Assembly: GCF_015694735.1 (NCBI RefSeq)
Contig: NZ_JADQDP010000001.1
Coordinates: 806,001 to 870,000 of the forward strand
DNA: 64,000 bases
Source of the DNA: Hymenobacter properus
GTDB taxonomy: Bacteria > Bacteroidota > Bacteroidia > Cytophagales > Hymenobacteraceae
Direction of reading: 5' to 3'
The notes beneath the pieces are model-generated. The model was not told the DNA's origin. It ran no database searches and saw only the letters and a program-made list of their open reading frames with translations. Positions 42,181-51,933 of this stretch are shown one piece after another; within the stretch, counting starts at the first letter, position 1, and each line of letters opens with the position of its first letter. A program made the position numbers and the translations under genes.

Positions 42181-43407
42181 ATGGTTGGCTTCCCTGCAAA
42201 AATTGTTCTGTCGACTTTGCTGGCTTTGCCGGCTTGTGCCACCACCCCGCCGTCTACGCAAGGGACGCAGCCAACGGTAGCGCCCCCCACCGCTTCCACC
42301 AAGACGGGCGTCATCGTGGGCGCCGAGCAGTTGGACAAGTACCTGCCCCAACTCAAAAACAAGCGCGTGGGCTTGGTGGTCAACCAAACGTCACGCGTGG
42401 GCTCGGCTTATTTGGTTGATACCCTGAAAGCACGAGGCGTGAATATCACGGCCATTTTCGCACCCGAACATGGCTTCCGGGGCGAGGAGGCCGACGGCGC
42501 CACCATCAAGGACGGGCGCGATGCCCGCAGCGGCGCCCCGGTGCGCTCGGTGTACGGCAAAACCAAGAAGCCAACCCCCGAAATGCTGGCCGATGTGGAC
42601 GTGCTGGTGTTTGATATTCAGGACGTGGGGGCGCGCTTCTATACCTTCATCAGCACGCTGCACTACGTGATGGAAGCCGCCGCTGAGCTGAAAAAGCCCG
42701 TCATCGTGCTCGACCGCCCCAACCCCAACGGCGACCTTGTGGACGGCCCCATGCTGGACCCCGCGCACAAGTCTTTCGTCGGCCTCGACCCGCTGCCCAT
42801 TGCCCACGGCCTCACCGTGGGCGAGCTGGCTCAAATGATAAACGGCGAAAAATGGCTGGCCGGCGGCGTCCGCTGCCAGCTCACGGTGGTGCCCGTGACC
42901 AGCGGCTACACCCACGCCACGGCCTATCACCTGCCCGTGCGTCCCTCCCCCAACCTGCCCACCGACCATGCTGTGGCCCTCTACCCCAGCATCTGCCTGT
43001 TTGAAGGCACGAACGTGAGCGTGGGGCGCGGCACGGCCACACCGTTTGAGGTGATTGGCAGCCCCGCGCAGCCCGCCACCCGCCCTTACTCTTTCACGCC
43101 CGCCCCTAATGCCGGTTCGCCCACGCCGCCGATGAAAGGCCAGCTCTGCTACGGCCTGAACTTAGCCGGCGCACCCACCCGCGAAGGGGGCAGACTCGTG
43201 CTGAAATACTTGCTCGATTTCTACCAGCAGAGCACCGACAAGGCGCATTTCTTCGGGAAGTATTTCGAAGAACTTTCCGGTACTACGGCCTTGCGTGAAC
43301 AGGTCATTGCTGGCAAGTCGGAGGCCGAAATCCGCGCCTCCTGGCAGCCGGGGCTAACGAAGTTTAAGGCGTTGCGCAAAAAGTATTTGCTGTATCCGGA
43401 GCGGTAG
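42181..43407 (+). CDS. namZ: NamZ-type exo-beta-N-acetylmuramidase (DUF1343), lipoprotein
   Basis: A 408-residue protein with a lipoprotein signal (lipobox ALPAC). Family marks of DUF1343/NamZ appear in order: VGLVVNQTSRVG, FAPEHGFRG, VDVLVFDIQDVGARFYTFIST, VLDRPNPNG, and the LPVRPSPNLP motif. NamZ from Bacteroidota removes N-acetylmuramic acid from the non-reducing end of peptidoglycan fragments. It is likely anchored in the periplasm for cell-wall recycling. A family B hairpin lies downstream, before fmt. Confidence 0.9.
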   Translation: MVGFPAKIVLSTLLALPACATTPPSTQGTQPTVAPPTASTKTGVIVGAEQLDKYLPQLKNKRVGLVVNQTSRVGSAYLVDTLKARGVNITAIFAPEHGFRGEEADGATIKDGRDARSGAPVRSVYGKTKKPTPEMLADVDVLVFDIQDVGARFYTFISTLHYVMEAAAELKKPVIVLDRPNPNGDLVDGPMLDPAHKSFVGLDPLPIAHGLTVGELAQMINGEKWLAGGVRCQLTVVPVTSGYTHATAYHLPVRPSPNLPTDHAVALYPSICLFEGTNVSVGRGTATPFEVIGSPAQPATRPYSFTPAPNAGSPTPPMKGQLCYGLNLAGAPTREGGRLVLKYLLDFYQQSTDKAHFFGKYFEELSGTTALREQVIAGKSEAEIRASWQPGLTKFKALRKKYLLYPER

Positions 43408-43433
43408 GCGCAAAAAACCTATTAAACAAAAAC

Positions 43434-43534
43434 CGTCATGCCGAGCGCAGCCGAGGCATCTCGCGAGCACAACGCAATTAGCAGACTATAGTCACTATAG
43501 CACGCGAGATGCCTCGGCTGCGCTCGGCATGACG
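43434..43534. repeat. Long inverted repeat, family B copy 3
   Basis: Perfect 32-bp arms (CGTCATGCCGAGCG type) around a 37-nt loop. Relative to the other two copies it has matched changes in both arms. Confidence 0.9.
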
Positions 43535-43565
43535 CTCTGAACACTACGTTGACCAAACATCTTTC

Positions 43566-44501
43566 ATGCTGAGAATAATTTTTATGGGCACGCCCGATTT
43601 TGCCGTGCCCACCCTCGAAAGCCTGCTGGCCTGGCCCGGCTGCCAAGTGGTGGCCGTCGTTACGGCGCCCGACCGGCCCGCCGGGCGCGGCCGCCAGTTG
43701 CAGGCTTCAGCCGTGAAGCAGGCAGCCGAAGCCCACGGCCTGCCCGTGCTGCAGCCCACCAACTTGAAATCGCCGGAGTTCCAGGCCGAATTGAAAGGCT
43801 ATGCGGCCGATTTGCAGGTGGTGGTGGCCTTCCGCATGCTACCCGAGGCCGTGTGGAACATGCCACGGCTAGGTTCTATCAATATCCACGCCTCGCTGCT
43901 GCCGCAGTACCGTGGCGCGGCCCCCATCAACTGGGCCCTGATGCACGGCGACCAGGAAACAGGCGTCACGTCTTTTTTCCTGCGCCACGAAATTGACACC
44001 GGCGACCTGATTTTGCAGGAGCGGGTGCCCATTGCTCCCACTGATGACTTCGGCAGCCTCTACGACAAGCTCAAAACCGTGGGCGCTGCCCTGGCCCGCC
44101 GCTCGGTGGAGGCCATTGCAGCCGGTACCGCGCCCAGCACCCCGCAGGAGCAGCGCCCCGACCTGCGCCCCGCTCCCAAGCTGCAAAAGGAAACCGGCCG
44201 CCTCGATTTCACCCGCCCAGCTGTCGAGCTGGTGAATTGGGTGCGCGGCCTCTCCCCCATCCCCACAGCCTTCGCCGCCCTGCCCGATGGCCGCCTGCTG
44301 AAAATATTCCGAGCGCAAGCCCTAAGCCCCGAGGCGGCTGGACAGCCGCTCGGTGCGCCCGGCACCTGGGCCTCCGATGGCCGCCAGCACCTGCGCGTGG
44401 CCGCCGCCGACGCCTGGCTGGACTTGTTGGACGTGCAGCTGGAAGGCAAAAAGCGGATGCCAGTGGCCGAGCTGCTGCGCGGCTTTCGGCTGCCAACGTA
44501 G
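43566..44501 (+). CDS. fmt: Methionyl-tRNA formyltransferase
   Basis: A 311-residue Fmt: formylates Met-tRNA for initiation using 10-formyl-tetrahydrofolate. The formyltransferase core has IIFMGTPDFAVPTLESLL, the folate/catalytic segment INIHASLLPQYRGAAPINWA, and EIDTGDLI. The C-terminal tRNA-binding domain includes LVNWVRGLSPIPTAFA. folA follows 47 bp downstream on the same strand, so a folate-linked pair is formed. Confidence 0.96.
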   Translation: MLRIIFMGTPDFAVPTLESLLAWPGCQVVAVVTAPDRPAGRGRQLQASAVKQAAEAHGLPVLQPTNLKSPEFQAELKGYAADLQVVVAFRMLPEAVWNMPRLGSINIHASLLPQYRGAAPINWALMHGDQETGVTSFFLRHEIDTGDLILQERVPIAPTDDFGSLYDKLKTVGAALARRSVEAIAAGTAPSTPQEQRPDLRPAPKLQKETGRLDFTRPAVELVNWVRGLSPIPTAFAALPDGRLLKIFRAQALSPEAAGQPLGAPGTWASDGRQHLRVAAADAWLDLLDVQLEGKKRMPVAELLRGFRLPT

Positions 44502-44548
44502 TTCTTTTATTGTTCGATTTTAATTCACCCTGTTTCGACCCAAAACCA

Positions 44549-45037
44549 ATGGTATCCTTCGTCGTCGCCGTTGCTGAAAACGGCGTAATTGGCGCCAATG
44601 GCGAGCTGCCCTGGGGCCGCCTGCCCGCCGACCTGCAACATTTCAAACGCCTCACCCTGGGCCATCCCGTGGTAATGGGCAGACGCACGTTTGATAGCCT
44701 GGGCAAGGCTCTGCCCAAGCGGCCCAACATCGTCATCACACGCCAGGTGGGCTGGACGGCGCCCGGCTGCGAAACGGTTGCCTCCGTATTGGCTGCCCTA
44801 GACCGAGCCCGCGAGCTGGATGAGGAAGTGTGCGTTATTGGCGGCGGCGAAATCTACAAAGAAGCCTTGCCCGCCGCCGACGTCATTCACCTCACCGAAG
44901 TGCACCACAGCTTCGAAGGCGACGCCTTTTTCCCTACCCTCAGCCCCACCGAGTGGCGCGAAGAAACCCGCGAACGCCACGAAGCCGACGAGCAGCACGC
45001 CTACGCATTCAGCTTCGTAACCTTGCGGCGACGGTAG
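44549..45037 (+). CDS. folA: Dihydrofolate reductase
   Basis: A 162-residue DHFR: NADPH-dependent reduction of dihydrofolate. Marks are VVAVAENGVIGANGELPW, LGHPVVMGRRTFDSLGK, RPNIVITRQ and CVIGGGEIYKEALPAADVIHLT. The frame is open back to 44237 but overlaps fmt; the ATG at 44549 gives the standard N-terminus. It ends 6 nt before repeat A2. Confidence 0.96.
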   Translation: MVSFVVAVAENGVIGANGELPWGRLPADLQHFKRLTLGHPVVMGRRTFDSLGKALPKRPNIVITRQVGWTAPGCETVASVLAALDRARELDEEVCVIGGGEIYKEALPAADVIHLTEVHHSFEGDAFFPTLSPTEWREETRERHEADEQHAYAFSFVTLRRR

Positions 45038-45043
45038 CCACCC

Positions 45044-45200
45044 GTCATTGCGAGGCAGAGCCGAAGCCATCCGTCCTGTTCTCAGCAAGCAGCCTAATGA
45101 TGTAAAAAGCCCCGGCACCATTGCGGTACCGGGGCTTTTTGGTAAAGGGGCGTGCCTGGTTCTAACAGGACGGATGGCTTCGGCTCCGCCTCGCCATGAC
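45044..45200. repeat. Long inverted repeat, family A copy 2
   Basis: 37-bp arms (45044-45080 and 45164-45200) match at 35 of 37 positions. It lies exactly 6 nt from each of the two convergent stop codons (folA and porU2). A terminator sits inside. Confidence 0.92.
45104..45140. terminator. Bidirectional terminator inside repeat A2
   Basis: AAAAAGCCCCGG / CCGGGGCTTTTT stem with GCAC/GTAC inner pairs; same core as in A1 and A3. Confidence 0.85.
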
Positions 45201-45206
45201 ATGCGA

Positions 45207-48200
45207 TTACCGCATCAGCACCAGCTTGCCCCAGTCGTTCTTGAAGGCGGCATCACCGGCGGTGGTGCGGTGCTTGAACTGGCCGTTCGGGTCGTCGAGG
45301 GCCACGCGGTAGAGGTAGGTGCCATTGGCCAGACGGTCGCCGTACTGGTCGGTGCCGTCCCAGGCGTATTCCGACACGTTGTTGCCGATATGCAGCGGGC
45401 CCAGCTCGCTCATGAAAATCTCACGCACCACGCGTCCGGTGAGGCTCAAAATCTGAATTTTCATGTTGTTGGGCAGCTGGTCGCCAGTGAGTGTGAACAC
45501 GAAGCGGGTTTTGCCCACCACAGGGTTCGGATACGGGTACACATTGGAAATCTGCGAGGTGCTCACCACTTCAAATTTCACCTGGAAATCCTGCGAACCA
45601 GCGGCGGAGTTGCTGGGGTCGCGGCCCTGCACCCGAAGCGTGTACATGCCATCCGTCAGCGGGGCGGCCTTGCCGGGCTCGAAAGTGAGCTTGGCCACGC
45701 TACCGCTAGTCGCGTCCACCGAGAAATTAACATTGCTGGCATTCAGGTCAATCGGCATGGGCGTGCCCACCTGCCCGGGGCGCAGCAATGACACGGTGAA
45801 AGCGGAGCGGTCGGTGATGTGGCGCAGCTTGTCCTCGTCATTCAGCTGAATCTGAATAACGGGGCGCGACGACACCAGCTCGCCGTTGAGGATGTGGCGG
45901 CCGTCGATGGCCACATCCAGGGTGGGCGGCACGTTGTTGTCAATCACCGTGAAGGCCGCCAGGTTCAACTCGTTGTTGAACAGGTTTAGCTCGGGCAGCG
46001 GGCGCGGCGTGGGGTTCACCGTCACCTTGGCGGTGAAGGTGCCAAACCGTCCAATCATGGGGAAAGTCACGGGAATGCGAATGGTCGAGTCGCCCTTGAG
46101 CTGGCGCGGGGCCGTCACGTACACGGGCGGCAGCGTGCGGGTGCCGTCGTTCACCTCCACTTTCGCGCGCAGGGGCGTGCCAAAATCGAAGGGGCTCACG
46201 TTCTCAAACACTACTGGGAAAGTCAGCGCGCCAGTGCCGACGGCCTGCGCAGTGAGCGTAGCGGGGTCGTAGGCCGTGCTGGGCGTGACCAAATCGCGGC
46301 GCACCACGCCTTCGGGCACGCCCTGGTAGGTAATAAACCACTCCTTGAGTTGCGGCGCGCTGCGGTTCACGGTGTCCTGCATGGTCAGCTCCAATTGCAT
46401 GTAGGGATACTGGGCTGCCGAGAACCGGCTTAGCGAGTAGCCGCCGCGGCTGGGCGAGCCGGCCGGCACGTTGCTTTCCAGCACGGTGCTGTTGTTCAGG
46501 GTGTCGATGCCAATAACCTTGAGCGTGTAGCTGCTGGTGGCATTGGGTTCGCGCTGAATCCAGTGGTACAGGTTCTGCCAGCTTTGGGCCGGGCCGATGC
46601 GCACCGACGTGATGGTGCCCCGCGACGTAGGCGTGCGCAGCGTATCGGTGAGGCTGATGGACTGGCTGTAGCGGGGCCCCGCGCCGGTGGCCGTGCTCGG
46701 CCCCGTTTCGCGGATGAGGCGGCCGCCGCTGGTGCGCTTCTGCGCCAGCAGCGCAAAGGGGTCGCCGTTCTGCAACTGGTTCACCAACTGGGAGCCCAGC
46801 AGGGTGCTGAACGCCGTGCGTAGGACGGTCAAGCCGGACCAGCGCAATCGGTTCATGCTCACCACCGCTACGTAGGCCCCATCGGGAACGGCTGCCAGGA
46901 AAGTGGCCAGTTGCGCTTGGCGGGCGGCACTATTGTTCAGCGTATTCAAGGTATCAGCCGTCGTAGTGGGGTCGGTACCAAACGTGTAGAAGCTCTGCGC
47001 GCCTTGGCCGCATGTGGCCGGAGCTGGCAACCCGCTCACGGGCAGCATGGTGCGCTGGTCATACACGGCAATCAGCAGGTTGGGCGTGCTGGTGGCGCAG
47101 TTGGCCACGTAAGGCGGTGTTAGCACATTAGTAAAAATGCCCAGACCTGTGCTGGTGAACGTAGCGGCCGCGCCGGGCAGCCCGCCCCCGTTGGTGCGCA
47201 GCACCAACGGCTGGTTCTGGGTACTGAAATCCCAGCGGCCCGATGGCGCCACTTCCACGCCCTGGCGCTGGTCTCGGCGGAATTGAGCATAGTGGCTCTG
47301 CGACCATCCGCCCGCCGTGCGGCCCTGAATGATGCGGAACGAGCTCACCACCCAGTTAGCATCTTCGTCGCCGGCCGGCGTTTGGAAGCGCACGCGCCAG
47401 TACCACACCACGCTGTCGCGGCCCCCCACCGAGGGCAGCGTGGGCCGCCAGCTAGGCGTAAGCGTGGCTGTAATTACTCCTGAAGTCTGCTTGATGGCCG
47501 GGCCGCTGTTGAAGGAGGCGCTGGTATCGGCTTCGAATTCATAGCCGCGCGAAGGGCCTTGGGGGTCGTTAGTTTGGGCCACCAGGCGCGGCCGGTTGTT
47601 GCCCACAATGGCAAACTCCACCGGGTTTAGCGGGGTGATGCCCCCGCGCAGGAAGGTGTAGTTGAGAGTAGCCGTGTTGTTGGTTTCGTTGGCTTCGGCC
47701 ACCCGGTTGCGGTAGTCAATTTCAACCCGGAAAGTATTCACCCCGAACACATTGATGCCCGTCGGATTAGTCAACCGGAAGTCATACGTAGCGCTTCCCT
47801 GGGGGCCCTGTGCAAAGGTGCGGGTAACCGGCGAGCCGACAATCGTTCCGTTGATTGTTCGGGTTACCCGAATTTCGACCGAATCGGTTGTTACTTTCAG
47901 CGGGTTGCTCACGCCAATCATCAGCGAGAAACTGGCCGACGAAGCCGTGACGGTCGTGGCCGGGGCCACCGGCCGGATAGACAGCGTGGAGTTACTCACC
48001 TGCAGGTCGGGCAGTTGCGGCGCGTATAGCGCCACGGCCGGGTCGCCGTGCCACATGGTGCTGAGAAGCTGCTCCACCGAAATTGGGTCGTTGGGGTTGA
48101 ACAGGCCACCGTTGTTTTGCAGACGGCGCACTGCTTCGTTGTACACGGTCGGAATAGATTTGCCATACCAGTTGGCATCGTTGAAAAGCAACTGGCTGAG

Positions 48201-50414
48201 TTGGTCTTTTGCGACGTCTAGGTAAGCATCATAGCCTTCTCCAGAGGTACCCAGGCACCCGATGGCCCCTTTGTTGGCGGCAAAAAGCCAGCTTTCAAAG
48301 TACGTTGGGCTATTGTCGTAAAATAGACTGGCTGACGCACAGCCGTCAACCATTATTATCGGATACTTGCCTGGGTTGTTGTAGTTCGGGTTCGAATCGG
48401 GGGTGCCAAAATCCAGGCTAAACGCCGTGGGCGAGCCGTGCCCAAAGTAGCTAATGAGTCCCAGGCCAGAATTGAGGTAAGGCGAAATGTCGGCTGGAAC
48501 CAGCAGCGAAGGGCTGCCCACTGGGTTCACGGTGGTCCGCTCGATGGTGGCCACCACGCGCCCGCCAAACAGCGGTCGCTCCACGTACTGCTTGTACTTG
48601 TCCAGGTACGAGCGGAAGAGTGGGAATTCACCAGGCTGGGTTCCGCCTCCCAGGTGCAACACGTTTTTGCGCCAAGGCTGGTCGCCCGCCTGTTCGTACT
48701 CGCGCAGCTTGTTGAGGTAGGCAATGACCTGCGCGGGGGTGGTGACCGTGAGGCGGCCCGTGCTAAGCTGGGCCGTGAAGTTGTTGTTTAGGTAATCAGC
48801 CGTTATCATGTTGTCCGACACCGACCGCGACGAAGTAGGTACCAGGTCCAGGCCCCGCTCCCCGGTTCCCCGGGGCACAAGGGTAGCATCGGAAATGTAG
48901 GCCCTGCCATACGCAGAGGGTTGCAGGCCCTTGCCCAGCAGCAGCAAATAACGGGGACGGCCCGGCGTGTTGGCCGCCGCTATCCAACGTCCAAAGTGGC
49001 GCAAGGCCAGCCACGACCGGTCGCCGTAAGTGAACTGGTCGTAGAGTTGGGGGGCGGTTACCATCAGCGTGTCGTAGCGGGGCACGCCAGCCGTGCCGGG
49101 GTTGGCGCGGTACTTGGCGTATTCCAAAGCCGCGTTGGCGAAGCCGCCGGCCGGCTTCATCAGCTGCGGATGGGTAACGATGATGAAGTTGGGCTGCCCG
49201 GGGCTGATGACGCGGAAATTGACGCGCCGCGCCCGCACCGGCGGCTGGGCAGCGGCAGCTTCCTCCGCCAGTAGCAGGGTGTGGGTGGCACTGGCGTTTG
49301 CATCTGGAAACACGAAGCGGCGCCGCGTGCCAGTGGTGGTGCTCAGCACGCGCTGCACGTTGTACAGGTCTTGCACGTCGAAACCTACCGTAGTGGTCGG
49401 AATGGAGTCGGTTTCGAATTCGTAGGTAGCCGGGCCGGTTAAGGTCGAGTCGTTTTGGAAGGTGACGCTGCGGCGGTTACGAAGCCACCGGTTGGGCTGC
49501 GGCGTGATGAAGCGCGCGTAGCACATGTAGTAGTTGTCGCGGGGCACCGCCGACGCATCTAGCCGATGCGCTACCGTGACGGCTCCGTTCATGACATCGG
49601 AGCGTTGCAGGGTAAAGCTTTGCCGGTACCGGCCGCGCCCCGACCAGCGCATCACGCCCAACGTGCGGTAGGTGGTAGCCGAGGTTTTCACCCGGATTTC
49701 CGCCGCGTGCGCGTTGGCATCGGGCGCGAACAAGGCAATTTCCACCCTTGGGTTCTGGCCAGTGGCGGGCAGCACCTGCACCAGCGAATCGGTACGCTCG
49801 TCGGTAGTGCCGCCGCCGAAGAAACCCTCGCCGGGTTCCAGCCACGGCAAGTAGTTTCGCTGCGTAACTGGCGTTTCAATGAAATAGTACGTCCTCAGCT
49901 TTAGCTCATTCTGAATTCGGTTCGCATGCACTGCACCGCCGGCCGCAGCGGGCTGGGCCATATGGCGCCCCTGCACACCGGGCCGCCAAGTGATGAAGTA
50001 GCTGGCCGTGTCGGTATAAAAGCTATAATAAGGATGGGGCTGGTCAACCGCATTCTTGTAGAGCTCGGCATCGAGCCGGCCGTCGTTGTGGATGGCGTAG
50101 AACTCCACAAACGACGTAGCGTCGAGCGTGGTCTGGTTGCCGCCCACGTAGGTAGCTATTTCGCGGCCACGACGCCAAATTTGCAGCTGATTGGGGGCCA
50201 CGCCCGCAATGCCGGCTTGCGTCAGGTACTGGTAGTCGAGCTTGTATAAGCCGTCCTTCACAATTTTTACCTTGTAATAGGTCTGGCCAGGCACAATCCA
50301 CTCGTTCCCCACTGGGCCCGACTGGGCCCGCGCCGGGGCCATGCCCAGCCCCATACACAGCACCAGCAGCCCCAGGGACAGCTGCCGCAACGACAGCAAG
50401 TAGTTTTTAAGCAT
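45207..50414 (-). CDS. porU2: Type IX secretion sortase-like C25 peptidase, PorU2 type
   Basis: A 1735-residue surface protein with signal peptide (start 50414, ending APARAQ). A gingipain-type (C25) caspase-like domain covers about 420-790, with His659 (YFGHGSPTAF) and Cys692 (VDGCASASLF) as the catalytic dyad. C-terminal to it are several Ig-like modules (including CARDB-like VEIDYRNRVAEANETNN) and a FlgD-like end (LTGRVVREIFM, NGTYLYRVAL). T9SS PorU removes C-terminal sorting signals and attaches cargo to lipid; the adjoining PorV-like gene fits that role. It is much longer than classical PorU, as in the PorU2 subgroup. Confidence 0.88.
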   Translation of the reverse strand: MLKNYLLSLRQLSLGLLVLCMGLGMAPARAQSGPVGNEWIVPGQTYYKVKIVKDGLYKLDYQYLTQAGIAGVAPNQLQIWRRGREIATYVGGNQTTLDATSFVEFYAIHNDGRLDAELYKNAVDQPHPYYSFYTDTASYFITWRPGVQGRHMAQPAAAGGAVHANRIQNELKLRTYYFIETPVTQRNYLPWLEPGEGFFGGGTTDERTDSLVQVLPATGQNPRVEIALFAPDANAHAAEIRVKTSATTYRTLGVMRWSGRGRYRQSFTLQRSDVMNGAVTVAHRLDASAVPRDNYYMCYARFITPQPNRWLRNRRSVTFQNDSTLTGPATYEFETDSIPTTTVGFDVQDLYNVQRVLSTTTGTRRRFVFPDANASATHTLLLAEEAAAAQPPVRARRVNFRVISPGQPNFIIVTHPQLMKPAGGFANAALEYAKYRANPGTAGVPRYDTLMVTAPQLYDQFTYGDRSWLALRHFGRWIAAANTPGRPRYLLLLGKGLQPSAYGRAYISDATLVPRGTGERGLDLVPTSSRSVSDNMITADYLNNNFTAQLSTGRLTVTTPAQVIAYLNKLREYEQAGDQPWRKNVLHLGGGTQPGEFPLFRSYLDKYKQYVERPLFGGRVVATIERTTVNPVGSPSLLVPADISPYLNSGLGLISYFGHGSPTAFSLDFGTPDSNPNYNNPGKYPIIMVDGCASASLFYDNSPTYFESWLFAANKGAIGCLGTSGEGYDAYLDVAKDQLSQLLFNDANWYGKSIPTVYNEAVRRLQNNGGLFNPNDPISVEQLLSTMWHGDPAVALYAPQLPDLQVSNSTLSIRPVAPATTVTASSASFSLMIGVSNPLKVTTDSVEIRVTRTINGTIVGSPVTRTFAQGPQGSATYDFRLTNPTGINVFGVNTFRVEIDYRNRVAEANETNNTATLNYTFLRGGITPLNPVEFAIVGNNRPRLVAQTNDPQGPSRGYEFEADTSASFNSGPAIKQTSGVITATLTPSWRPTLPSVGGRDSVVWYWRVRFQTPAGDEDANWVVSSFRIIQGRTAGGWSQSHYAQFRRDQRQGVEVAPSGRWDFSTQNQPLVLRTNGGGLPGAAATFTSTGLGIFTNVLTPPYVANCATSTPNLLIAVYDQRTMLPVSGLPAPATCGQGAQSFYTFGTDPTTTADTLNTLNNSAARQAQLATFLAAVPDGAYVAVVSMNRLRWSGLTVLRTAFSTLLGSQLVNQLQNGDPFALLAQKRTSGGRLIRETGPSTATGAGPRYSQSISLTDTLRTPTSRGTITSVRIGPAQSWQNLYHWIQREPNATSSYTLKVIGIDTLNNSTVLESNVPAGSPSRGGYSLSRFSAAQYPYMQLELTMQDTVNRSAPQLKEWFITYQGVPEGVVRRDLVTPSTAYDPATLTAQAVGTGALTFPVVFENVSPFDFGTPLRAKVEVNDGTRTLPPVYVTAPRQLKGDSTIRIPVTFPMIGRFGTFTAKVTVNPTPRPLPELNLFNNELNLAAFTVIDNNVPPTLDVAIDGRHILNGELVSSRPVIQIQLNDEDKLRHITDRSAFTVSLLRPGQVGTPMPIDLNASNVNFSVDATSGSVAKLTFEPGKAAPLTDGMYTLRVQGRDPSNSAAGSQDFQVKFEVVSTSQISNVYPYPNPVVGKTRFVFTLTGDQLPNNMKIQILSLTGRVVREIFMSELGPLHIGNNVSEYAWDGTDQYGDRLANGTYLYRVALDDPNGQFKHRTTAGDAAFKNDWGKLVLMR

Positions 50415-50490
50415 ACTAATAGTTGAATGGTAGATATTTATTCTATCGGACCCTACGCAAATGGCAGGGCCTGGGTGCTGCCCAGCCGAC

Positions 50491-51621
50491 TTATTTGAAG
50501 CCATAGCCCAGCGACACAATCAGTGAGTTGGTTTGGGAGGTGCTGCCCAGCTTTTCCACTGCCAGGCGCGAAAGGGCCAAATCGACGCGCAGGCCGCTGA
50601 TAGCCGCGCCGGCGCCCAGGCTGTACTGGCCTTTCCAGCTGCTTTCGTAGTCGCCGTTGGCGTTTTTGGTGAAGCTTTGAATTTTCTGGTAGTTGCCCAC
50701 GCCGCCCCGCAAAAACACCAGGTTTTTGTAGCCCAGCTCCAGGCCCAGGCGCGGGTCCACACTCACGGCTTTGCTCGAAATCACGGTGTTGCGCTGGCCG
50801 TCGGTGGTCGTTTCCAAATCGGCGGCCACCAGGGCCGAGAACTGCTTGGGCAGTTCGATGCGCCGTCCCACGCCCAGCACAAAGCGCGGCAGGGTGATTT
50901 CAGAGCTGTTGGTCGGGATGGCGTCCACGCCGTTGGCCGTCGAGTTGTTGATGCCCTTCTGGTACTCGGCGGCGTTGATGCTCCACTGCGTGAAGGTGGT
51001 GGTGATGTCGCGCGCCATCAAACCCAGGTTCCAGCCCTTATGGTTGTACTGCACGCCGGCGTCGATGCCGAAGCCATAGCCGTTGGCAAAGCTGCCGATG
51101 TTGCGGTAAATGACCTTGGCGTTGGCCCCTACACTCAGCCCTTCCACCTTCTCAATCTTGCGGGCGTACGACAGCAGCAAAGCGTAGTCGGCCACCGAGA
51201 AGTAGGTAATTTTGTCGTAGTTGATGCCGCCGTACTCGTCCACCAGGGAGCGGGTATCGGCAATGTTGTCCACGCCCAGGCGCATGATGCTCACGCCGAT
51301 GGCACTCTTGCTGTCCAGCGGCATGGCGAAGGCAGCGTAGTCGTTTTTCACCACCCCCGAAAACAGCTCGGAGTGCATCAGCACGCCGTCGTACTTGTGG
51401 GTTTGGTTGGTGAGGCCGGCGGGGTTCCAGTAGCCGGCGGTGGCGTCGTTGGCCAGGCTCACCTGCACTTTGCCCATGCCCAGTGCGCGCGCGCCCACGC
51501 CGAGGTTGAGAAATTCGTTGCTGTATTTGGGCGTTTTGGTTTGGGCGGTGGCGGGTAGCGCCAGCGCCACCGTGGCTCCGAGTACCAGCAGCCCGCGGGC
51601 GGCAGAGGAAAGTTGGGGCAT
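50491..51621 (-). CDS. porV2: PorV/PorQ family outer-membrane protein, PorV2 type
   Basis: A 376-residue outer-membrane beta-barrel with signal peptide (start 51621; ends ALPATAQ). The conserved PorV start is visible (FLNLGVGARALGMGKVQVSLANDATAGYWNPAGL), then alternating strand-and-turn segments to a C-terminal aromatic (LGYGFK). PorV shuttles T9SS cargo from the translocon to the PorU sortase. The gene lies 76 bp upstream of the PorU2 gene on the same strand, so the two should be cotranscribed and act together. Confidence 0.9.
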   Translation of the reverse strand: MPQLSSAARGLLVLGATVALALPATAQTKTPKYSNEFLNLGVGARALGMGKVQVSLANDATAGYWNPAGLTNQTHKYDGVLMHSELFSGVVKNDYAAFAMPLDSKSAIGVSIMRLGVDNIADTRSLVDEYGGINYDKITYFSVADYALLLSYARKIEKVEGLSVGANAKVIYRNIGSFANGYGFGIDAGVQYNHKGWNLGLMARDITTTFTQWSINAAEYQKGINNSTANGVDAIPTNSSEITLPRFVLGVGRRIELPKQFSALVAADLETTTDGQRNTVISSKAVSVDPRLGLELGYKNLVFLRGGVGNYQKIQSFTKNANGDYESSWKGQYSLGAGAAISGLRVDLALSRLAVEKLGSTSQTNSLIVSLGYGFK

Positions 51622-51883
51622 ATAAAAAGCGAAAGTGAAGGTTTGGCGCCGTGGCAACGCAAGTTACTCCATTATAGTGCGCCGGAGGCCCGCGAATTTC
51701 GGGCCAATTACCCGTTTGCGCCGGCCGGGGCTCCCGGTGGCGCGGCAATGGCAACGAGTTGACTAGGCCAACGCCTTGCTCTCATGCAAACGCCGCGCTC
51801 CGCCGCCCATAATTCCCCCTCATACGGGCCCGGCAAACATTGCGACATCAAAATTTAACAAAAATTTTATTACTGATAATCAA

Positions 51884-51907
51884 TGGCTAATAAAATTTTA
51901 TTAGCCA
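51884..51907. promoter_or_regulatory. Perfect 24-bp palindrome, candidate operator
   Basis: TGGCTAATAAAA and its exact inverse, 27 bp upstream of the padR -33 box. Part of it (AAAATTTTATTA) also occurs once more at 51861-51872. Candidate PadR binding site. Confidence 0.6.
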
Positions 51908-51933
51908 AAGTGATAAATTATTCATCCAGTACC

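Noticed and set aside
44237..44548. N-terminal extension of FolA
   Set aside because: Overlaps fmt in another frame and has no family similarity; DHFR starts at 44549.
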